Shown one piece after another: positions 18,317 through 27,614 of a stretch of 64,000 nucleotides of DNA (positions within the stretch are counted from its first letter, which is position 1; every line of letters begins with the position of its first letter). The stretch lies in the NCBI RefSeq assembly GCF_036288925.1, contig NZ_CP127167.1, positions 186,001 to 250,000 on the forward strand, given 5' to 3'. The stretch is from Haemophilus parainfluenzae (GTDB lineage Bacteria; Pseudomonadota; Gammaproteobacteria; Enterobacterales; Pasteurellaceae). The translations under genes were made by a program, and so were the position numbers. The notes under the pieces were generated by a model. That model had not been told where the DNA came from. It was given only the letters and a program-made list of their open reading frames with translations, and searched no databases.

Positions 18317-19255
18317 TTATGCTAATAATGCTTCAACAGCATCTAATGATGCCACATCGTTTACTGATGTTGCTTGTAATTCTGCCACGATACGTTTTGT
18401 TAAACCGTTTAAGACTTTACCTGGGCCGATTTCAACTAAAACTTCTACGCCATCTTGCGCCATTTTCTCAACAGTTTCAGTCCAACGAACAGGGCTATAT
18501 AATTGACGAATAAGTGCGGTACGAATTTCTGCACTTTCTGTTTCTGCTTTAACATCCACGTTGTTTAATACTGGTGTTGCGGGCGCATTAAGCGTAATGC
18601 CTTCAAGTGTTACGGCTAATTGTTCTGCTGCCGGTTTCATTAATGCGCAATGTGAAGGAACACTTACCGCTAATGGTAAAGCACGTTTTGCGCCCGCTTC
18701 TTTACATAATGCAGCCGCACGTTCTACCGCTTCTTTCGCTCCCGCAATGACTACTTGCCCTGGTGAGTTAAAGTTTACTGCAGATACTACTTCACCTTGC
18801 TCGGCTTGTTTACATGCATTGATAATCGCTTCATTGTCTAAACCAATAATCGCATACATTGCACCAGTACCTTCAGGTACCGCTTGCTGCATTAATTTAC
18901 CGCGTAATTCGACTAATTTAATCGCATCTTTAAAATCAATGACACCTGCACAAACTAATGCTGAATATTCACCTAAACTGTGACCAGCCATCACGCTTGG
19001 TTGTAATTGAGGGTATTTTTCTTGCCATACACGGAAGATCGCAACGGATGCCGCTAATAATGCCGGCTGAGTTTGCCAAGTTTTATTTAGTTCTTCTGCT
19101 GGACCTTGTTGAACTAAGTTCCATAAATCATAGTCAAGCGCTTCAGATGCTTGTTTAAAAGTCTCAGTGACTACCGGATATTCGTTAGCAAGATCAGCTA
19201 ACATGCCAACAGCTTGAGAACCTTGTCCTGGAAAAACCATTGCGAATTTTTTCAT
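18317..19255 (-). CDS. fabD: Malonyl-CoA:ACP transacylase
   Basis: Transfers malonyl from CoA to ACP. The 312 residues include FPGQGSQAVGML at the N-terminus, the nucleophile motif GHSLGEYSALV (Ser about residue 92), the Arg of VELRGKLMQ and the catalytic His in VSVPSHCALM. Uptake sequences occur inside the gene and upstream. An inverted uptake pair separates it from fabH. Confidence 0.97.
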   Translation of the reverse strand: MKKFAMVFPGQGSQAVGMLADLANEYPVVTETFKQASEALDYDLWNLVQQGPAEELNKTWQTQPALLAASVAIFRVWQEKYPQLQPSVMAGHSLGEYSALVCAGVIDFKDAIKLVELRGKLMQQAVPEGTGAMYAIIGLDNEAIINACKQAEQGEVVSAVNFNSPGQVVIAGAKEAVERAAALCKEAGAKRALPLAVSVPSHCALMKPAAEQLAVTLEGITLNAPATPVLNNVDVKAETESAEIRTALIRQLYSPVRWTETVEKMAQDGVEVLVEIGPGKVLNGLTKRIVAELQATSVNDVASLDAVEALLA

Positions 19256-19289
19256 GTTTTCTTCCTATTTCTTCATCGTTTAAATGTTG

Positions 19290-19317
19290 AAAGTGCGGTC
19301 AAATTTAACCGCACTTT
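19290..19317 (-). terminator. Inverted uptake-sequence hairpin between fabH and fabD
   Basis: AAGTGCGGT (19291-19299) and ACCGCACTT (19308-19316) face each other across eight bases with A/T flanks, forming a terminator-like hairpin 30 bases after fabH. Readthrough must occur or fabD has its own promoter. Confidence 0.6.
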
Positions 19318-19347
19318 TAAAATTCTGTTGGGATTCTAACAAATTAA

Positions 19348-20298
19348 TTAGAATCGCACCAATGCTGAACCCCAAGTCCAACCACCGCCAAAAGCTTCGA
19401 GTAAAAGCAATTGACCGCGTTGAATTCGGCCATCACGCACCGCTTCATCTAAAGCCGTTGGCACAGTCGCCGCACTGGTATTGGCTGTACGATCAAGTGT
19501 GACCACGACTTGCGACATATCCATCTCTAATTTTTTCGCTGTCGCCGTGATAATACGTAAATTCGCTTGATGTGGCACAAGCCAGTCGATATCTGTTTTT
19601 TGGAGATTATTAGCAGAAAGGGTTTCTTCCACGACATTAGAAAGCTCACGCACCGCTAATTTAAAGGTTTCATTACCTTGCATTTCAATATAGCCAGATT
19701 TCTCCACGCCACGTTCAGCTTGTGGAAGTAGTAATGCCGCATTGTTATCTGGCGACGCATGTAAATGCGTTGAAATAATGCCTTCTTGCTCTGATGCTTC
19801 TAAAATCACCGCACCGGCACCATCGCCAAATAACACAACAGTGCTACGATCGGTTTCATCTAATTTACGCGAGTTAAGATCTGCACCAATCACAAGGGCT
19901 TTTTTCACGCTACCTGAACGAATAAATTTATCCGCTACGCCTAAAGCATAAACAAAACCGGTACAAGCCGCCGCTAAATCAAAAGAAATCGCGTCTTCGA
20001 TGCCTAATAAACCTTGAACTTGGCAAGCTGAACTTGGATAAGCGTGAGAACCACTGGTTGTTGCAACGATGATCAACTCAATTTCTTGAGGATCAAGATT
20101 GGCCATTTCAAGTGCTTTTTTGGCTGCTTCATATCCCATTGTTGCAACGGTTTCATCTGCTGCAGCAATACGACGTTCACGAATGCCTGAACGTGTCACG
20201 ATCCATTCATCTGAAGTATCAACCATTTTTTCCAAATCCGCATTGGTACGAATATGGCTCGGCAAATAGCTACCGGTGGATAAAATTCTACTATTCAT
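19348..20298 (-). CDS. fabH: 3-oxoacyl-ACP synthase III
   Basis: Starts each fatty-acid chain by condensing acetyl-CoA with malonyl-ACP. The 316 residues carry the catalytic Cys in [13 protein letters not shown] (about residue 112), the His in [11 protein letters not shown] and the Asn in [18 protein letters not shown]. The N-terminus [21 protein letters not shown] is typical. It follows plsX by 18 bases. Confidence 0.97.
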   Translation of the reverse strand: MNSRILSTGSYLPSHIRTNADLEKMVDTSDEWIVTRSGIRERRIAAADETVATMGYEAAKKALEMANLDPQEIELIIVATTSGSHAYPSSACQVQGLLGIEDAISFDLAAACTGFVYALGVADKFIRSGSVKKALVIGADLNSRKLDETDRSTVVLFGDGAGAVILEASEQEGIISTHLHASPDNNAALLLPQAERGVEKSGYIEMQGNETFKLAVRELSNVVEETLSANNLQKTDIDWLVPHQANLRIITATAKKLEMDMSQVVVTLDRTANTSAATVPTALDEAVRDGRIQRGQLLLLEAFGGGWTWGSALVRF

Positions 20299-20316
20299 AA
20301 TATCAAAACTTATTAA

Positions 20317-21336
20317 TTAATAACGTTGTAAACCCGCCAAGATTTTTTGTGGAATTTGCAAACGAGCTTGTAAAGCTGCATCCGCAATTGCACGAGCAAA
20401 TGCATCCACATTTGCGCTGCCATGGCTTTTCACCACAACAGCCGTTAATCCGAGTAAAGACGCCCCATTATATTCATCTGGGTTAATGCGTTTCAAGCGA
20501 TGATAAGCATCCTTAAAGAAAAAACGCAGAATAAATTTGGCAAATGATTTAAAAATAGGCTGTTTTTCTTTTCCTTTCAGAAGGGATACCAGATTCTTAG
20601 CTGCCCCTTCAAGGGTTTTTAATGCAATATTTCCCGAAAACCCATCACTCACGATCACATCAGCCACACCATTTAATAAAAAGTTACCTTCAATAAAGCC
20701 GGTATAATTAAGTGCGGTCGATTTTTCTAATAAATTCGCGGCTTCACGAATGGATTGATGTCCTTTAATTTCTTCCACACCAATATTGAGTAAAGCAATA
20801 CGTGGATAAACTAAGTTCAATCGGTTTTCGGCAAAGATCGAGCCCATGACGGCAAATTCATAAAGATTTTGAGCAGAACATTCTACGTTTGCGCCTAAAT
20901 CTAACATCACGGTTTTATCACCCGTCATCGACGGTAATAAGGATACCAACGCTGGGCGTTGAATCCCCTCTAAAGGCTGTAAGAGTACCTTTGACAATCC
21001 CATCAATGCCCCCGTATTTCCTGCACTCACGCAACCTTGCGCCTCGCCTTTCTGAACCATTTCAATCGCTAAACGCATCGACGTACCTTTGCTATGACGC
21101 AATGCATGGGAAATACCTTGATTGTTATCAATAGTCTTAGTGCAATGATAAATTTGAATACGTTCTAAAAGAGAAGAAGGTGTATTTTCTAGCAAGGGGG
21201 AAATTTGTTGGCTATCGCCAAACAGCACTAAAGAGAGCATTGGATCTGCTTCCAACGCTGAAAGAGATGCGGGGATAGTAATACGGGGACCAATGTCCCC
21301 GCCCATCACATCTAACGCTAAGGTTAGACGGTTCAA
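20317..21336 (-). CDS. plsX: Phosphate acyltransferase PlsX
   Basis: Makes acyl-phosphate from acyl-ACP for phospholipid synthesis. The 339-residue protein starts NRLTLALDVMGGDIGP and has SAGNTGALMGLSKV, MLDLGANVECSAQNLYEFA, VSDGFSGNIALKTLEG and NPDEYNGASLLGL. The start is TTG 21336, preceded by AAGGT. It is 21 bases downstream of rpmF on the same strand, the normal gamma-proteobacterial order. Confidence 0.95.
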   Translation of the reverse strand: MNRLTLALDVMGGDIGPRITIPASLSALEADPMLSLVLFGDSQQISPLLENTPSSLLERIQIYHCTKTIDNNQGISHALRHSKGTSMRLAIEMVQKGEAQGCVSAGNTGALMGLSKVLLQPLEGIQRPALVSLLPSMTGDKTVMLDLGANVECSAQNLYEFAVMGSIFAENRLNLVYPRIALLNIGVEEIKGHQSIREAANLLEKSTALNYTGFIEGNFLLNGVADVIVSDGFSGNIALKTLEGAAKNLVSLLKGKEKQPIFKSFAKFILRFFFKDAYHRLKRINPDEYNGASLLGLTAVVVKSHGSANVDAFARAIADAALQARLQIPQKILAGLQRY

Positions 21337-21357
21337 GTGAATACCTTATAAGTAAAA

Positions 21358-21528
21358 TTACTTATTGATCACTTTGCGACCACGGTAGTAACCGTCAGCA
21401 GTTACGTGGTGGCGTAAGTGAGTTTCACCGCTTGCTTTATCCACTGATACTGCAGCAGTAGTTAATGCATCGTGTGAACGACGCATATCACGACGTGAAC
21501 GAGATTTTTTGTTTTGTTGAACAGCCAT
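21358..21528 (-). CDS. rpmF: 50S ribosomal protein L32
   Basis: A 56-residue frame: [20 protein letters not shown] at the N-terminus and [10 protein letters not shown] at the C-terminus, matching bacterial L32. It lacks the four-cysteine zinc motif of some L32 proteins, as in other gamma-proteobacteria. AGGAG lies eight bases before ATG. It sits between yceD and plsX, as in E. coli. Confidence 0.97.
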
Positions 21529-21550
21529 TGGCTATACTCCTAAATTTAAT

Positions 21551-22075
21551 TTACTTTTGCTTTAAATTAGCTAATACAGCGAACGGGTTCGGTTTTTTTG
21601 CCAATTCTTCAGGCAATTCGCCAAAAACCTGTTCGTGCGCGGACACTTCACAGTGTTCAGATGAATGCATTGGAACAAGCGGTAGAGCTAAAATAAGTTC
21701 GTCTTCCACTGCACCAACTAAATCTATTTCACCAAACTCATTAAATTCGATTGGCTCATAAATTTCCGGCAAGTCATCAGCCTGATCCCAATTAGCCACT
21801 GGACTATACATAAAATGACATTCCAATGTTTGTTTGAATGGTTCGCCACAACGTTGACAGTCTAATTCGACATCAACTTGTACTTGCCCTTTCATCACCA
21901 CTAATTTTTGTGGATCAATATAAAACGATAATGTTACCTGTGCATCGCTGAGCACTTTCCCCGTAGATTCAGCTAAACGCACTAACTGACTAGCGGTATA
22001 ATAACCATCATAATCAATTCTTTGTTGAGCGTCTTTAACCGGATCAACGGTTAGGGGTAGTTTTACCTTTTGCAT
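21551..22075 (-). CDS. yceD: YceD/DUF177 ribosome-associated protein
   Basis: The 174-residue protein shows DUF177 features: [22 protein letters not shown] at the start, [25 protein letters not shown] with a CxxC pair, and an acidic [37 protein letters not shown]. Relatives are needed for normal 23S rRNA accumulation. It leads the yceD-rpmF-plsX-fab transcript. Confidence 0.9.
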   Translation of the reverse strand: MQKVKLPLTVDPVKDAQQRIDYDGYYTASQLVRLAESTGKVLSDAQVTLSFYIDPQKLVVMKGQVQVDVELDCQRCGEPFKQTLECHFMYSPVANWDQADDLPEIYEPIEFNEFGEIDLVGAVEDELILALPLVPMHSSEHCEVSAHEQVFGELPEELAKKPNPFAVLANLKQK

Positions 22076-22208
22076 AGGGTGCGAATATTACCTGTTGTCA
22101 ATAAAATAGTCAAAGGAAATTCGCACTAATTATGAGAAAAGTTCAATCTCTATCTAAACTCTCTCAAGATTTACACCTTTGCAAAGTGCGGTCATTTTTT
22201 CCTGTGTT

Positions 22209-24053
22209 TTACTCAGCATGCTCACTCAAGAAGCCGCCACTTTGATGTTTCCAAAGGCGAGCATAAAGGCCATTTTGTTCAAGCAATTCTGCATGAGTCC
22301 CTTGCTCGACAATTTGCCCTTTATCTAACACGATTAAACGATCCATTGCTGCAATAGTGGATAAACGGTGAGCGATGGCAATAACCGTTTTATTTTCCAT
22401 CATCTTGTCGAGACTTTCCTGGATCGCCACTTCCACTTCGGAGTCTAGCGCACTGGTCGCTTCATCCAACAGTAAAATTGGCGCATCTTTTAACATGACA
22501 CGCGCAATCGCAATACGTTGGCGTTGGCCACCTGACAGTTTCACCCCACGTTCACCAACATGAGCATCATAGCCTTTTCTACCTTGCGCATCGCTGAGAT
22601 AAGGGATGAAATCAGCTGCTTCCGCACGTTTAGCCGCATTGAGCATTTCTTCATCGGTCGCTGTTGGGCGACCATAAATGATGTTATCGCGAACAGAACG
22701 GTGTAAAAGCGAGGTATCTTGTGTTACAAGACCAATCTGACTACGAAGGCTTTCTTGGCTTACATCTAAAACATTTTGACCATCAATGGTAATTGAACCT
22801 TCTTGCGCTTCGTAGAAACGTAGAAGTAAATTCACAATGGTTGATTTGCCCGCACCAGAACGACCAATTAAGCCCACTTTTTCACCCGGTTTGATGGTGA
22901 GATTAAAATGGTTAAGTAACGGTTTATTCGGATCATAGGCAAACGAAACATTATTAAATTTGATCTCACCTTGTTTTACTTCTAATGCAACACAATTTGG
23001 CTTATCAACAATGGTATGCGGTTTGGTTAGTGTTGCCATACCATCATTCACTGTCCCGATATTTTCAAATAAACGAGCTGATTCCCACATAATCCAACGA
23101 GAAAGACCATTTACACGTAACGCCATCGCGGTTGCTGTAGCTACTGCTCCCACACCGACTTGACCGTTTTGCCACAACACCACGCCTAAAATCGCGGTGC
23201 TTAACGTTAAGAAAATATTGGTTGCATAAGTTAAGGTATCTAATGAACTCCCCAAACGCATCTGTGCATGCACGGTGACCATAAATTCTTCCATGGAACG
23301 TTTTGCATAATTGGCTTCTCTAGCATCATGTGAAAATAGTTTTACCGTTGCAATATTTGAGTAAGCATCTGTAATACGCCCTGTCATTAAAGATCGCGCA
23401 TCAGCTTGTCGTTGTGCAGTTTTCGCTAAACGAGGAATAAGCAAACGTAAAATAGTCAAAAATGCCACAATCCATAAGAAAAACGGCACTAAAAACCAGG
23501 TATCTAAAGCCGCAAGCACTAAGCCGGAGGTGATAAAATATACGGCAACATACACCAGCATATCCGCAATGGTCATGACGGTATCACGCACCGCAAGCGC
23601 AGTTTGCATCACTTTCGCCGATACACGACCTGCAAATTCATCTTGGTAGAAACTTAAGCTTTGCCCCAGCATCAAACGGTGGAAATTCCAACGCAAACGC
23701 ATTGGGAATACCCCTTGTAACGTTTGTAAGCGTACATTCACGCCCACAAATGACCATACAATACTGAAAATGAGCAAAGCTGCCATACCGGCAAGCAAAT
23801 GCCCTTTTTCTTGCCAAAGTGTGGTTGGTGAATAAGCGCCGAGCCAATCTACTAATAATCCCATAAATTGGAAAAGTAAGGCTTCCATCACCCCAGTACC
23901 GACCGTCAATACCGCGAGTAAAAAGATCCAGCCCTTCATGCCATCAATGCTTGACCAAATAAAACGGAACAAGCCTTTTTCAGGCGTCGTTGGATTGCTT
24001 TCCGGATAAGGATTTAAACGGTTTTCAAACCATGAAAATATTTTATTAAACAT
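22209..24053 (-). CDS. ABC exporter, fused permease and ATPase
   Basis: The 614-residue half-transporter has an N-terminal type-1 exporter membrane domain with about six helices (residues 40-320) and a C-terminal ATPase. The ATPase has Walker A GRSGAGKST, the Q-loop GLVTQDTSLLHRSVRDNI, signature LSGGQRQRIAIARV, Walker B ILLLDEATSALD and the H-loop AHRLSTI. It should act as a dimer exporting a lipid, peptide or drug; the substrate is unknown. The sequence is MsbA/YddA-like but not diagnostic of MsbA. An uptake core lies in each flank. Confidence 0.85.
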   Translation of the reverse strand: MFNKIFSWFENRLNPYPESNPTTPEKGLFRFIWSSIDGMKGWIFLLAVLTVGTGVMEALLFQFMGLLVDWLGAYSPTTLWQEKGHLLAGMAALLIFSIVWSFVGVNVRLQTLQGVFPMRLRWNFHRLMLGQSLSFYQDEFAGRVSAKVMQTALAVRDTVMTIADMLVYVAVYFITSGLVLAALDTWFLVPFFLWIVAFLTILRLLIPRLAKTAQRQADARSLMTGRITDAYSNIATVKLFSHDAREANYAKRSMEEFMVTVHAQMRLGSSLDTLTYATNIFLTLSTAILGVVLWQNGQVGVGAVATATAMALRVNGLSRWIMWESARLFENIGTVNDGMATLTKPHTIVDKPNCVALEVKQGEIKFNNVSFAYDPNKPLLNHFNLTIKPGEKVGLIGRSGAGKSTIVNLLLRFYEAQEGSITIDGQNVLDVSQESLRSQIGLVTQDTSLLHRSVRDNIIYGRPTATDEEMLNAAKRAEAADFIPYLSDAQGRKGYDAHVGERGVKLSGGQRQRIAIARVMLKDAPILLLDEATSALDSEVEVAIQESLDKMMENKTVIAIAHRLSTIAAMDRLIVLDKGQIVEQGTHAELLEQNGLYARLWKHQSGGFLSEHAE

Positions 24054-24128
24054 AATAATACCCTAAAAATACAAGGCGACAGTGCCGCCTAAAGTGCGGT
24101 CATTATAGCGTAAGTTTTGAACGATGGG

Positions 24129-25022
24129 CTACGCTTTACGAAACTGACTCGGTGAAAGCCCATAAATTGCCTTAAATGCTTTACTAAAATGTGCTTCTGA
24201 TTGATACCCCACTTCAAGGGTGATTGCCAAAATAGTCTTTTGCGTATTTTTCAATAAAACAGCCGCCATTTCTAACCGCACTTGTGTGAGAAATTTTCCT
24301 GGTGGCATCCCGAGTTGCTGTTGAAATATCCGCATAAACGTTGCACGAGACATAGATGCCAACTCGGCTAATTGCTCAATATTCCAATCTAATTGAGGTG
24401 AAAACAGGATTTTTTCAAGGACTTGATTCAGTCTTTTATCCTGCAACGCGGCTAATAAACCCTGATTGAGTAAACCTATTTGCTGAGCATGACGCAAAAT
24501 ATAAATAAACAACACATTTGATAGCGCGTCTATCACGGATTTTGTGCCTTGCTCCGGTTTCTCAGCTTCTTGTAAAAAAAGTGAAACCAAAGGCTGCACA
24601 GGCGTATTTTGTAGCGAAAGATGTAAATGATCAGGTAACGAATCAATTAATAAAGACGGTTTTTGATAATAAAACGTCCCACAAAACATCTTCAGATCAG
24701 GCGTACCTGCTCCTATTTGATGGACATTAAAAAGTGCGTTTGATTGCTCTCTCTGTAGGCTATTCTCTCTTTTTTGTTGAGAACTGCCCAAAAAGTGTGG
24801 TCGATTTTGAGGGAGAAAAAAGAGATCGCCTTTTTTTAAATGAAATTGTTTTCCCGTCAAGGTTACCCAACACTCACCTTGCTCGATTAAATGAAATAAA
24901 CCTTGATATTCCGCTGCATCAGGCTGATTTTCAACTTGCCAATCCCCTTGAAACAAGCAGCGAATATTGATTTCCCCGCGCACTTGTGCCAGTTGCGTTA
25001 ATTTATCTAAATAATCCATCAT
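24129..25022 (-). CDS. AraC-family transcriptional regulator
   Basis: The 297-residue protein has an N-terminal cupin sensor (QGDWQVENQPDAAEYQGLFHLIEQGECWVTL...LKKGDLFFLPQNRPH) and a C-terminal double helix-turn-helix: LAELASMSRATFMRIFQQQLGMPPGKFLTQVRLEMAAVLL, then ILAITLEVGYQSEAHFSKAFKAIYGLSPSQFRKA. It is divergent from the AhpD-like gene 100 bases away and is the likely controller of it. The same pair occurs in H. influenzae (HI1052/HI1053 as I recall). Confidence 0.88.
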   Translation of the reverse strand: MMDYLDKLTQLAQVRGEINIRCLFQGDWQVENQPDAAEYQGLFHLIEQGECWVTLTGKQFHLKKGDLFFLPQNRPHFLGSSQQKRENSLQREQSNALFNVHQIGAGTPDLKMFCGTFYYQKPSLLIDSLPDHLHLSLQNTPVQPLVSLFLQEAEKPEQGTKSVIDALSNVLFIYILRHAQQIGLLNQGLLAALQDKRLNQVLEKILFSPQLDWNIEQLAELASMSRATFMRIFQQQLGMPPGKFLTQVRLEMAAVLLKNTQKTILAITLEVGYQSEAHFSKAFKAIYGLSPSQFRKA

Positions 25023-25051
25023 GAGATTTTCCGTCTAAAAGTTAAGACAAT

Positions 25052-25084
25052 TTGACAAGTATCATACGCTAATCTGCTTATAAT
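25052..25084 (+). promoter_or_regulatory. Promoter region of the AhpD-like gene
   Basis: TTGACA (25052-25057) and a perfect TATAAT (25079-25084) with a 21-bp gap, too long for efficient basal use. Such spacing fits a promoter that needs an activator, plausibly the divergent AraC protein. A strong AAGGAG site follows before ATG 25123. Confidence 0.45.
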
Positions 25085-25122
25085 TTCTCTCGAAATTTGT
25101 ACTAAATTTAAGGAGAAAAACA

Positions 25123-25467
25123 ATGTTTGCAGATTGGAAAAATGATGTAGCACACGTTAAAAAATCATTCGGTGCATTAGGTAAAAAATACCCAAAAATG
25201 TTACAAGCTTACGGCGCATTAGGTGCGGCTGCAGCAGAAGGTAACGTATTAGATGCCAAAACCCGTGAATTAATTGCATTAGCGGTTGCCGTAACAACTC
25301 GTTGTGAAAGCTGCATTGGCGTGCATGCTGATGAAGCTGTGAAAGCAGGTGCAACTGAAGAAGAAGTGGCAGCAGCATTAGCGATGTCTATCGCATTAAA
25401 TGCAGGTGCAGCTTACACCTATTCTCTTCGTGCATTAGAAGCTTACAACGCACAAAAAGGCGAATAA
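25123..25467 (+). CDS. Carboxymuconolactone-decarboxylase/AhpD-like protein
   Basis: The 114-residue helical protein has the CMD-family redox motif RCESCIGVHADEAVKAGAT, with CxxC plus His (about residues 64-71) and an upstream Glu in DAKTRELIALAVAV. AhpD relatives act as alkylhydroperoxidase or disulfide reductants. With the neighbouring AraC regulator it probably forms a stress-responsive pair; the inducing signal is unknown. Strong ribosome site and terminator suggest high expression. Confidence 0.85.
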   Translation: MFADWKNDVAHVKKSFGALGKKYPKMLQAYGALGAAAAEGNVLDAKTRELIALAVAVTTRCESCIGVHADEAVKAGATEEEVAAALAMSIALNAGAAYTYSLRALEAYNAQKGE

Positions 25468-25493
25468 TTCGCAAGGAACTTTATGATTCTTTT

Positions 25494-25518
25494 AGCCCTC
25501 ATTTGAGGGCTTTTTTTA
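25494..25518 (+). terminator. Terminator of the AhpD-like gene
   Basis: AGCCCTC-ATTT-GAGGGCT followed by seven or more T residues, 27 bases after the stop codon. A textbook intrinsic terminator. Confidence 0.9.
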
Positions 25519-25538
25519 TCTCTAAAATTGACCGCACT

Positions 25539-26594
25539 TTAAAATAAATTCAATGCTCTCATCTGAGCCACTACTTGATCTACCTGAATTTCAGCCATTA
25601 AATTTTTGCCTTTTAATTTTGTCGCCCAAGGCAATTCACTTGAAGGTTTTCCTTGTTCTTTTTGCACATTTTCTTCATATACTGACACCACATTATCCAA
25701 ATTATGATAAGGCGCGGTGCGCAATGGATTGTGATAGGCATACAATCCAATGACAGGTGTTCCTTGCGTGGTAGCGATATGAGCTGGACCAGAATCAGGC
25801 GAGATGACTAAATTTGCTTGATGAATTAATGCAGCAAGTTGTTTCAAACTGGTTTTTCCAGATGCATCAACCGGTTCAAAATCACAAAGTGCGATAATTT
25901 TTTTCACCATTTCTAATTCGCGTTTTGCTGGCGAGCTACAAAAAATCACATTCACATGATGTTGATGAGCAATATTTGCCACTTCCGCATAACGCTCTAC
26001 CAACCAATCTTTCTCGGCTTTACTAGAACAAGGGGAAATAATCAGATTTTTACGTGTAGGATCAATGAACTGTTTGGCATATTCTCGATCTGAATCAGAA
26101 ATTGCCAATTGCCAAGAAAGCATTTCTGCTGGTGGTACACCAAGATAATCTGCAAAAGCCATGAAGCCGTCTAGCACATGAGGCGTTTTCGGATCTTGAA
26201 CTCGACGATTCACAAACAACCACTGTCCTTCTCGAGAACGTTTTTTGCCAAACCCAATTTTATATTTCGCTTGAATACCAAGAGAAATAATCGAAGCACG
26301 AAATGCTGTCTGCATATTCAAAAGCGCATCAAATTGATTGTTTTTCAAAAACATCCATAAATTCCACACGCCTTTCCAACCGCTCTTTTTATCGTAAGGG
26401 ACAAGCTCCACGCCTTCAATACCAGAAAGCAAGCCCATTTCTGTTTTACCCACAATCCACGTTAATTTCGTTTGCGGCCAATGACGTTGAATATGCTGCA
26501 CTACAGCAAGTGCATGACAAACATCGCCCACCGCAGACAAACGCAAAATACAAAGTGATTTAGGGGGAGAGGTAAAAAGTGGAGAATGGGACAT
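25539..26594 (-). CDS. opsX: LPS heptosyltransferase I type (OpsX)
   Basis: Glycosyltransferase family 9 protein adding the first heptose to the Kdo of lipid A. The 351 residues begin ICILRLSAVGDVCHALAVVQ-like (CILRLSAVGDVCHALAVVQHI) and contain KIGFGKKRSREGQWLFVNRR, LIISPCSSKAEKDWLVERYAEVA and NLVISPDSGPAHIATTQGTPVIGLY. It diverges from kdkA, the H. influenzae opsX/kdkA arrangement. Where WaaC/OpsX/WaaF assignments overlap, the neighbour supports OpsX. Confidence 0.85.
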   Translation of the reverse strand: MSHSPLFTSPPKSLCILRLSAVGDVCHALAVVQHIQRHWPQTKLTWIVGKTEMGLLSGIEGVELVPYDKKSGWKGVWNLWMFLKNNQFDALLNMQTAFRASIISLGIQAKYKIGFGKKRSREGQWLFVNRRVQDPKTPHVLDGFMAFADYLGVPPAEMLSWQLAISDSDREYAKQFIDPTRKNLIISPCSSKAEKDWLVERYAEVANIAHQHHVNVIFCSSPAKRELEMVKKIIALCDFEPVDASGKTSLKQLAALIHQANLVISPDSGPAHIATTQGTPVIGLYAYHNPLRTAPYHNLDNVVSVYEENVQKEQGKPSSELPWATKLKGKNLMAEIQVDQVVAQMRALNLF

Positions 26595-26671
26595 TTGAGT
26601 TCCTCGCGCATTTAATTTCCGTCTATTTTAAAGTAGAATGAGGGCATTTTCTATTATTCGGTTCAACTAAA

Positions 26672-27406
26672 ATGCTTGAATTCCAACAAGATAATCAATT
26701 CTTTCTTTTTAATCTCACGGAAAAACCAACTGAACCCGCTTCATTTTTTGAATCGGCTTTTTGGGAAAAACAACAATGTATTACCGGTTCTGCCAAAGGA
26801 CGCGGCACAACCTACTTCCTCAATACAAAAGATCTGTTTGGTGTAAACACTGCCCTTCGTCATTATTATCGCGGTGGTTTATGGGGAAAATTCAACAAAG
26901 ATCGCTATCGTTTTCAATCATTTAGTGAAACTCGCAGCGTGGCGGAATTTCAGCTGTTAAATCAACTCCATCAAGCAGGTGTAGCCGTACCCAAACCGAT
27001 TGCTGCACGTGTTAAAAAAGGCAAACTAGGAATTTGCTACCAAGCGGATATCTTGAGTGAAAAGATCGAAAATGCCCAGGATCTGACCGCACTTTTACAA
27101 ACACAGCAACTGCCGAATGACATCTGGCAAGCCATTGGTAAATTAATTCGTCAGCTGCATGATTTACAAATTTGCCATACGGATCTCAATGCCCATAATA
27201 TTCTCGTTCAACAACTCGGAAATGAACAAAAATGTTGGCTCATTGATTTCGATAAGTGCAGTCAAAAATCAGGCGATTTTTGGAAACAAAGCAACCTAGA
27301 AAGATTACACCGCTCTTTTGTCAAAGAAGTCGGCAGAATGAATATTCAATTCAATGAAGAAAACTGGGCTGAGTTATTGAAAGGTTATAACACCCCAAAC
27401 GCCTAA
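26672..27406 (+). CDS. kdkA: 3-deoxy-D-manno-octulosonic acid (Kdo) kinase
   Basis: Phosphorylates the single Kdo of Haemophilus lipid A at O-4. The 244-residue protein has a protein-kinase-like fold: GRGTTYFL near the N-terminus, LRHYYRGGLWGKFNKDRYRF, the catalytic loop ICHTDLNAHNILVQ (about residues 169-182) and the metal-binding LIDFDKCSQK. Next to opsX it forms the inner-core LPS pair typical of Haemophilus. Confidence 0.92.
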   Translation: MLEFQQDNQFFLFNLTEKPTEPASFFESAFWEKQQCITGSAKGRGTTYFLNTKDLFGVNTALRHYYRGGLWGKFNKDRYRFQSFSETRSVAEFQLLNQLHQAGVAVPKPIAARVKKGKLGICYQADILSEKIENAQDLTALLQTQQLPNDIWQAIGKLIRQLHDLQICHTDLNAHNILVQQLGNEQKCWLIDFDKCSQKSGDFWKQSNLERLHRSFVKEVGRMNIQFNEENWAELLKGYNTPNA

Positions 27407-27448
27407 GAAAGGACAATAAAAAAGACCGCCTAATGCGATCTCAATAGA

Positions 27449-27525
27449 TGGTCCCCCTTGCCGGACTTGAACCAGCGACCAAGCGATTATGAGTCGCCTG
27501 CTCTAACCGACTGAGCTAAAGGGGG
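27449..27525 (-). tRNA. ileX: tRNA-Ile2, anticodon CAU
   Basis: A complete 77-nt cloverleaf with encoded CCA: acceptor CCCCCTT/AAGGGGG, D arm GCTC...GAGC, anticodon stem-loop with loop CTCATAA and T stem GCTGG/CCGGC. The CAT anticodon could mean Met, but the stem and variable region GGCGACTCATAATCGCTTGG equal E. coli ileX as I know it rather than the elongator tRNA-Met. It should be modified to lysidine by TilS to read AUA. Confidence 0.88.
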
Positions 27526-27571
27526 AAAGTGCGGGTGATTATAGAGAAATAATCCGTTGAAGTCTATATAC

Positions 27572-27606
27572 AAAAGGATGGTCGTTTGAAAATTGACCAT
27601 CCTTTT
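27572..27606. terminator. Terminator of glyS
   Basis: Twelve-bp perfect stem AAAAGGATGGTC / GACCATCCTTTT (27572-27583 with 27595-27606) just past the glyS stop, with T-runs in both directions. Confidence 0.85.
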
Positions 27607-27614
27607 TAGATCTA

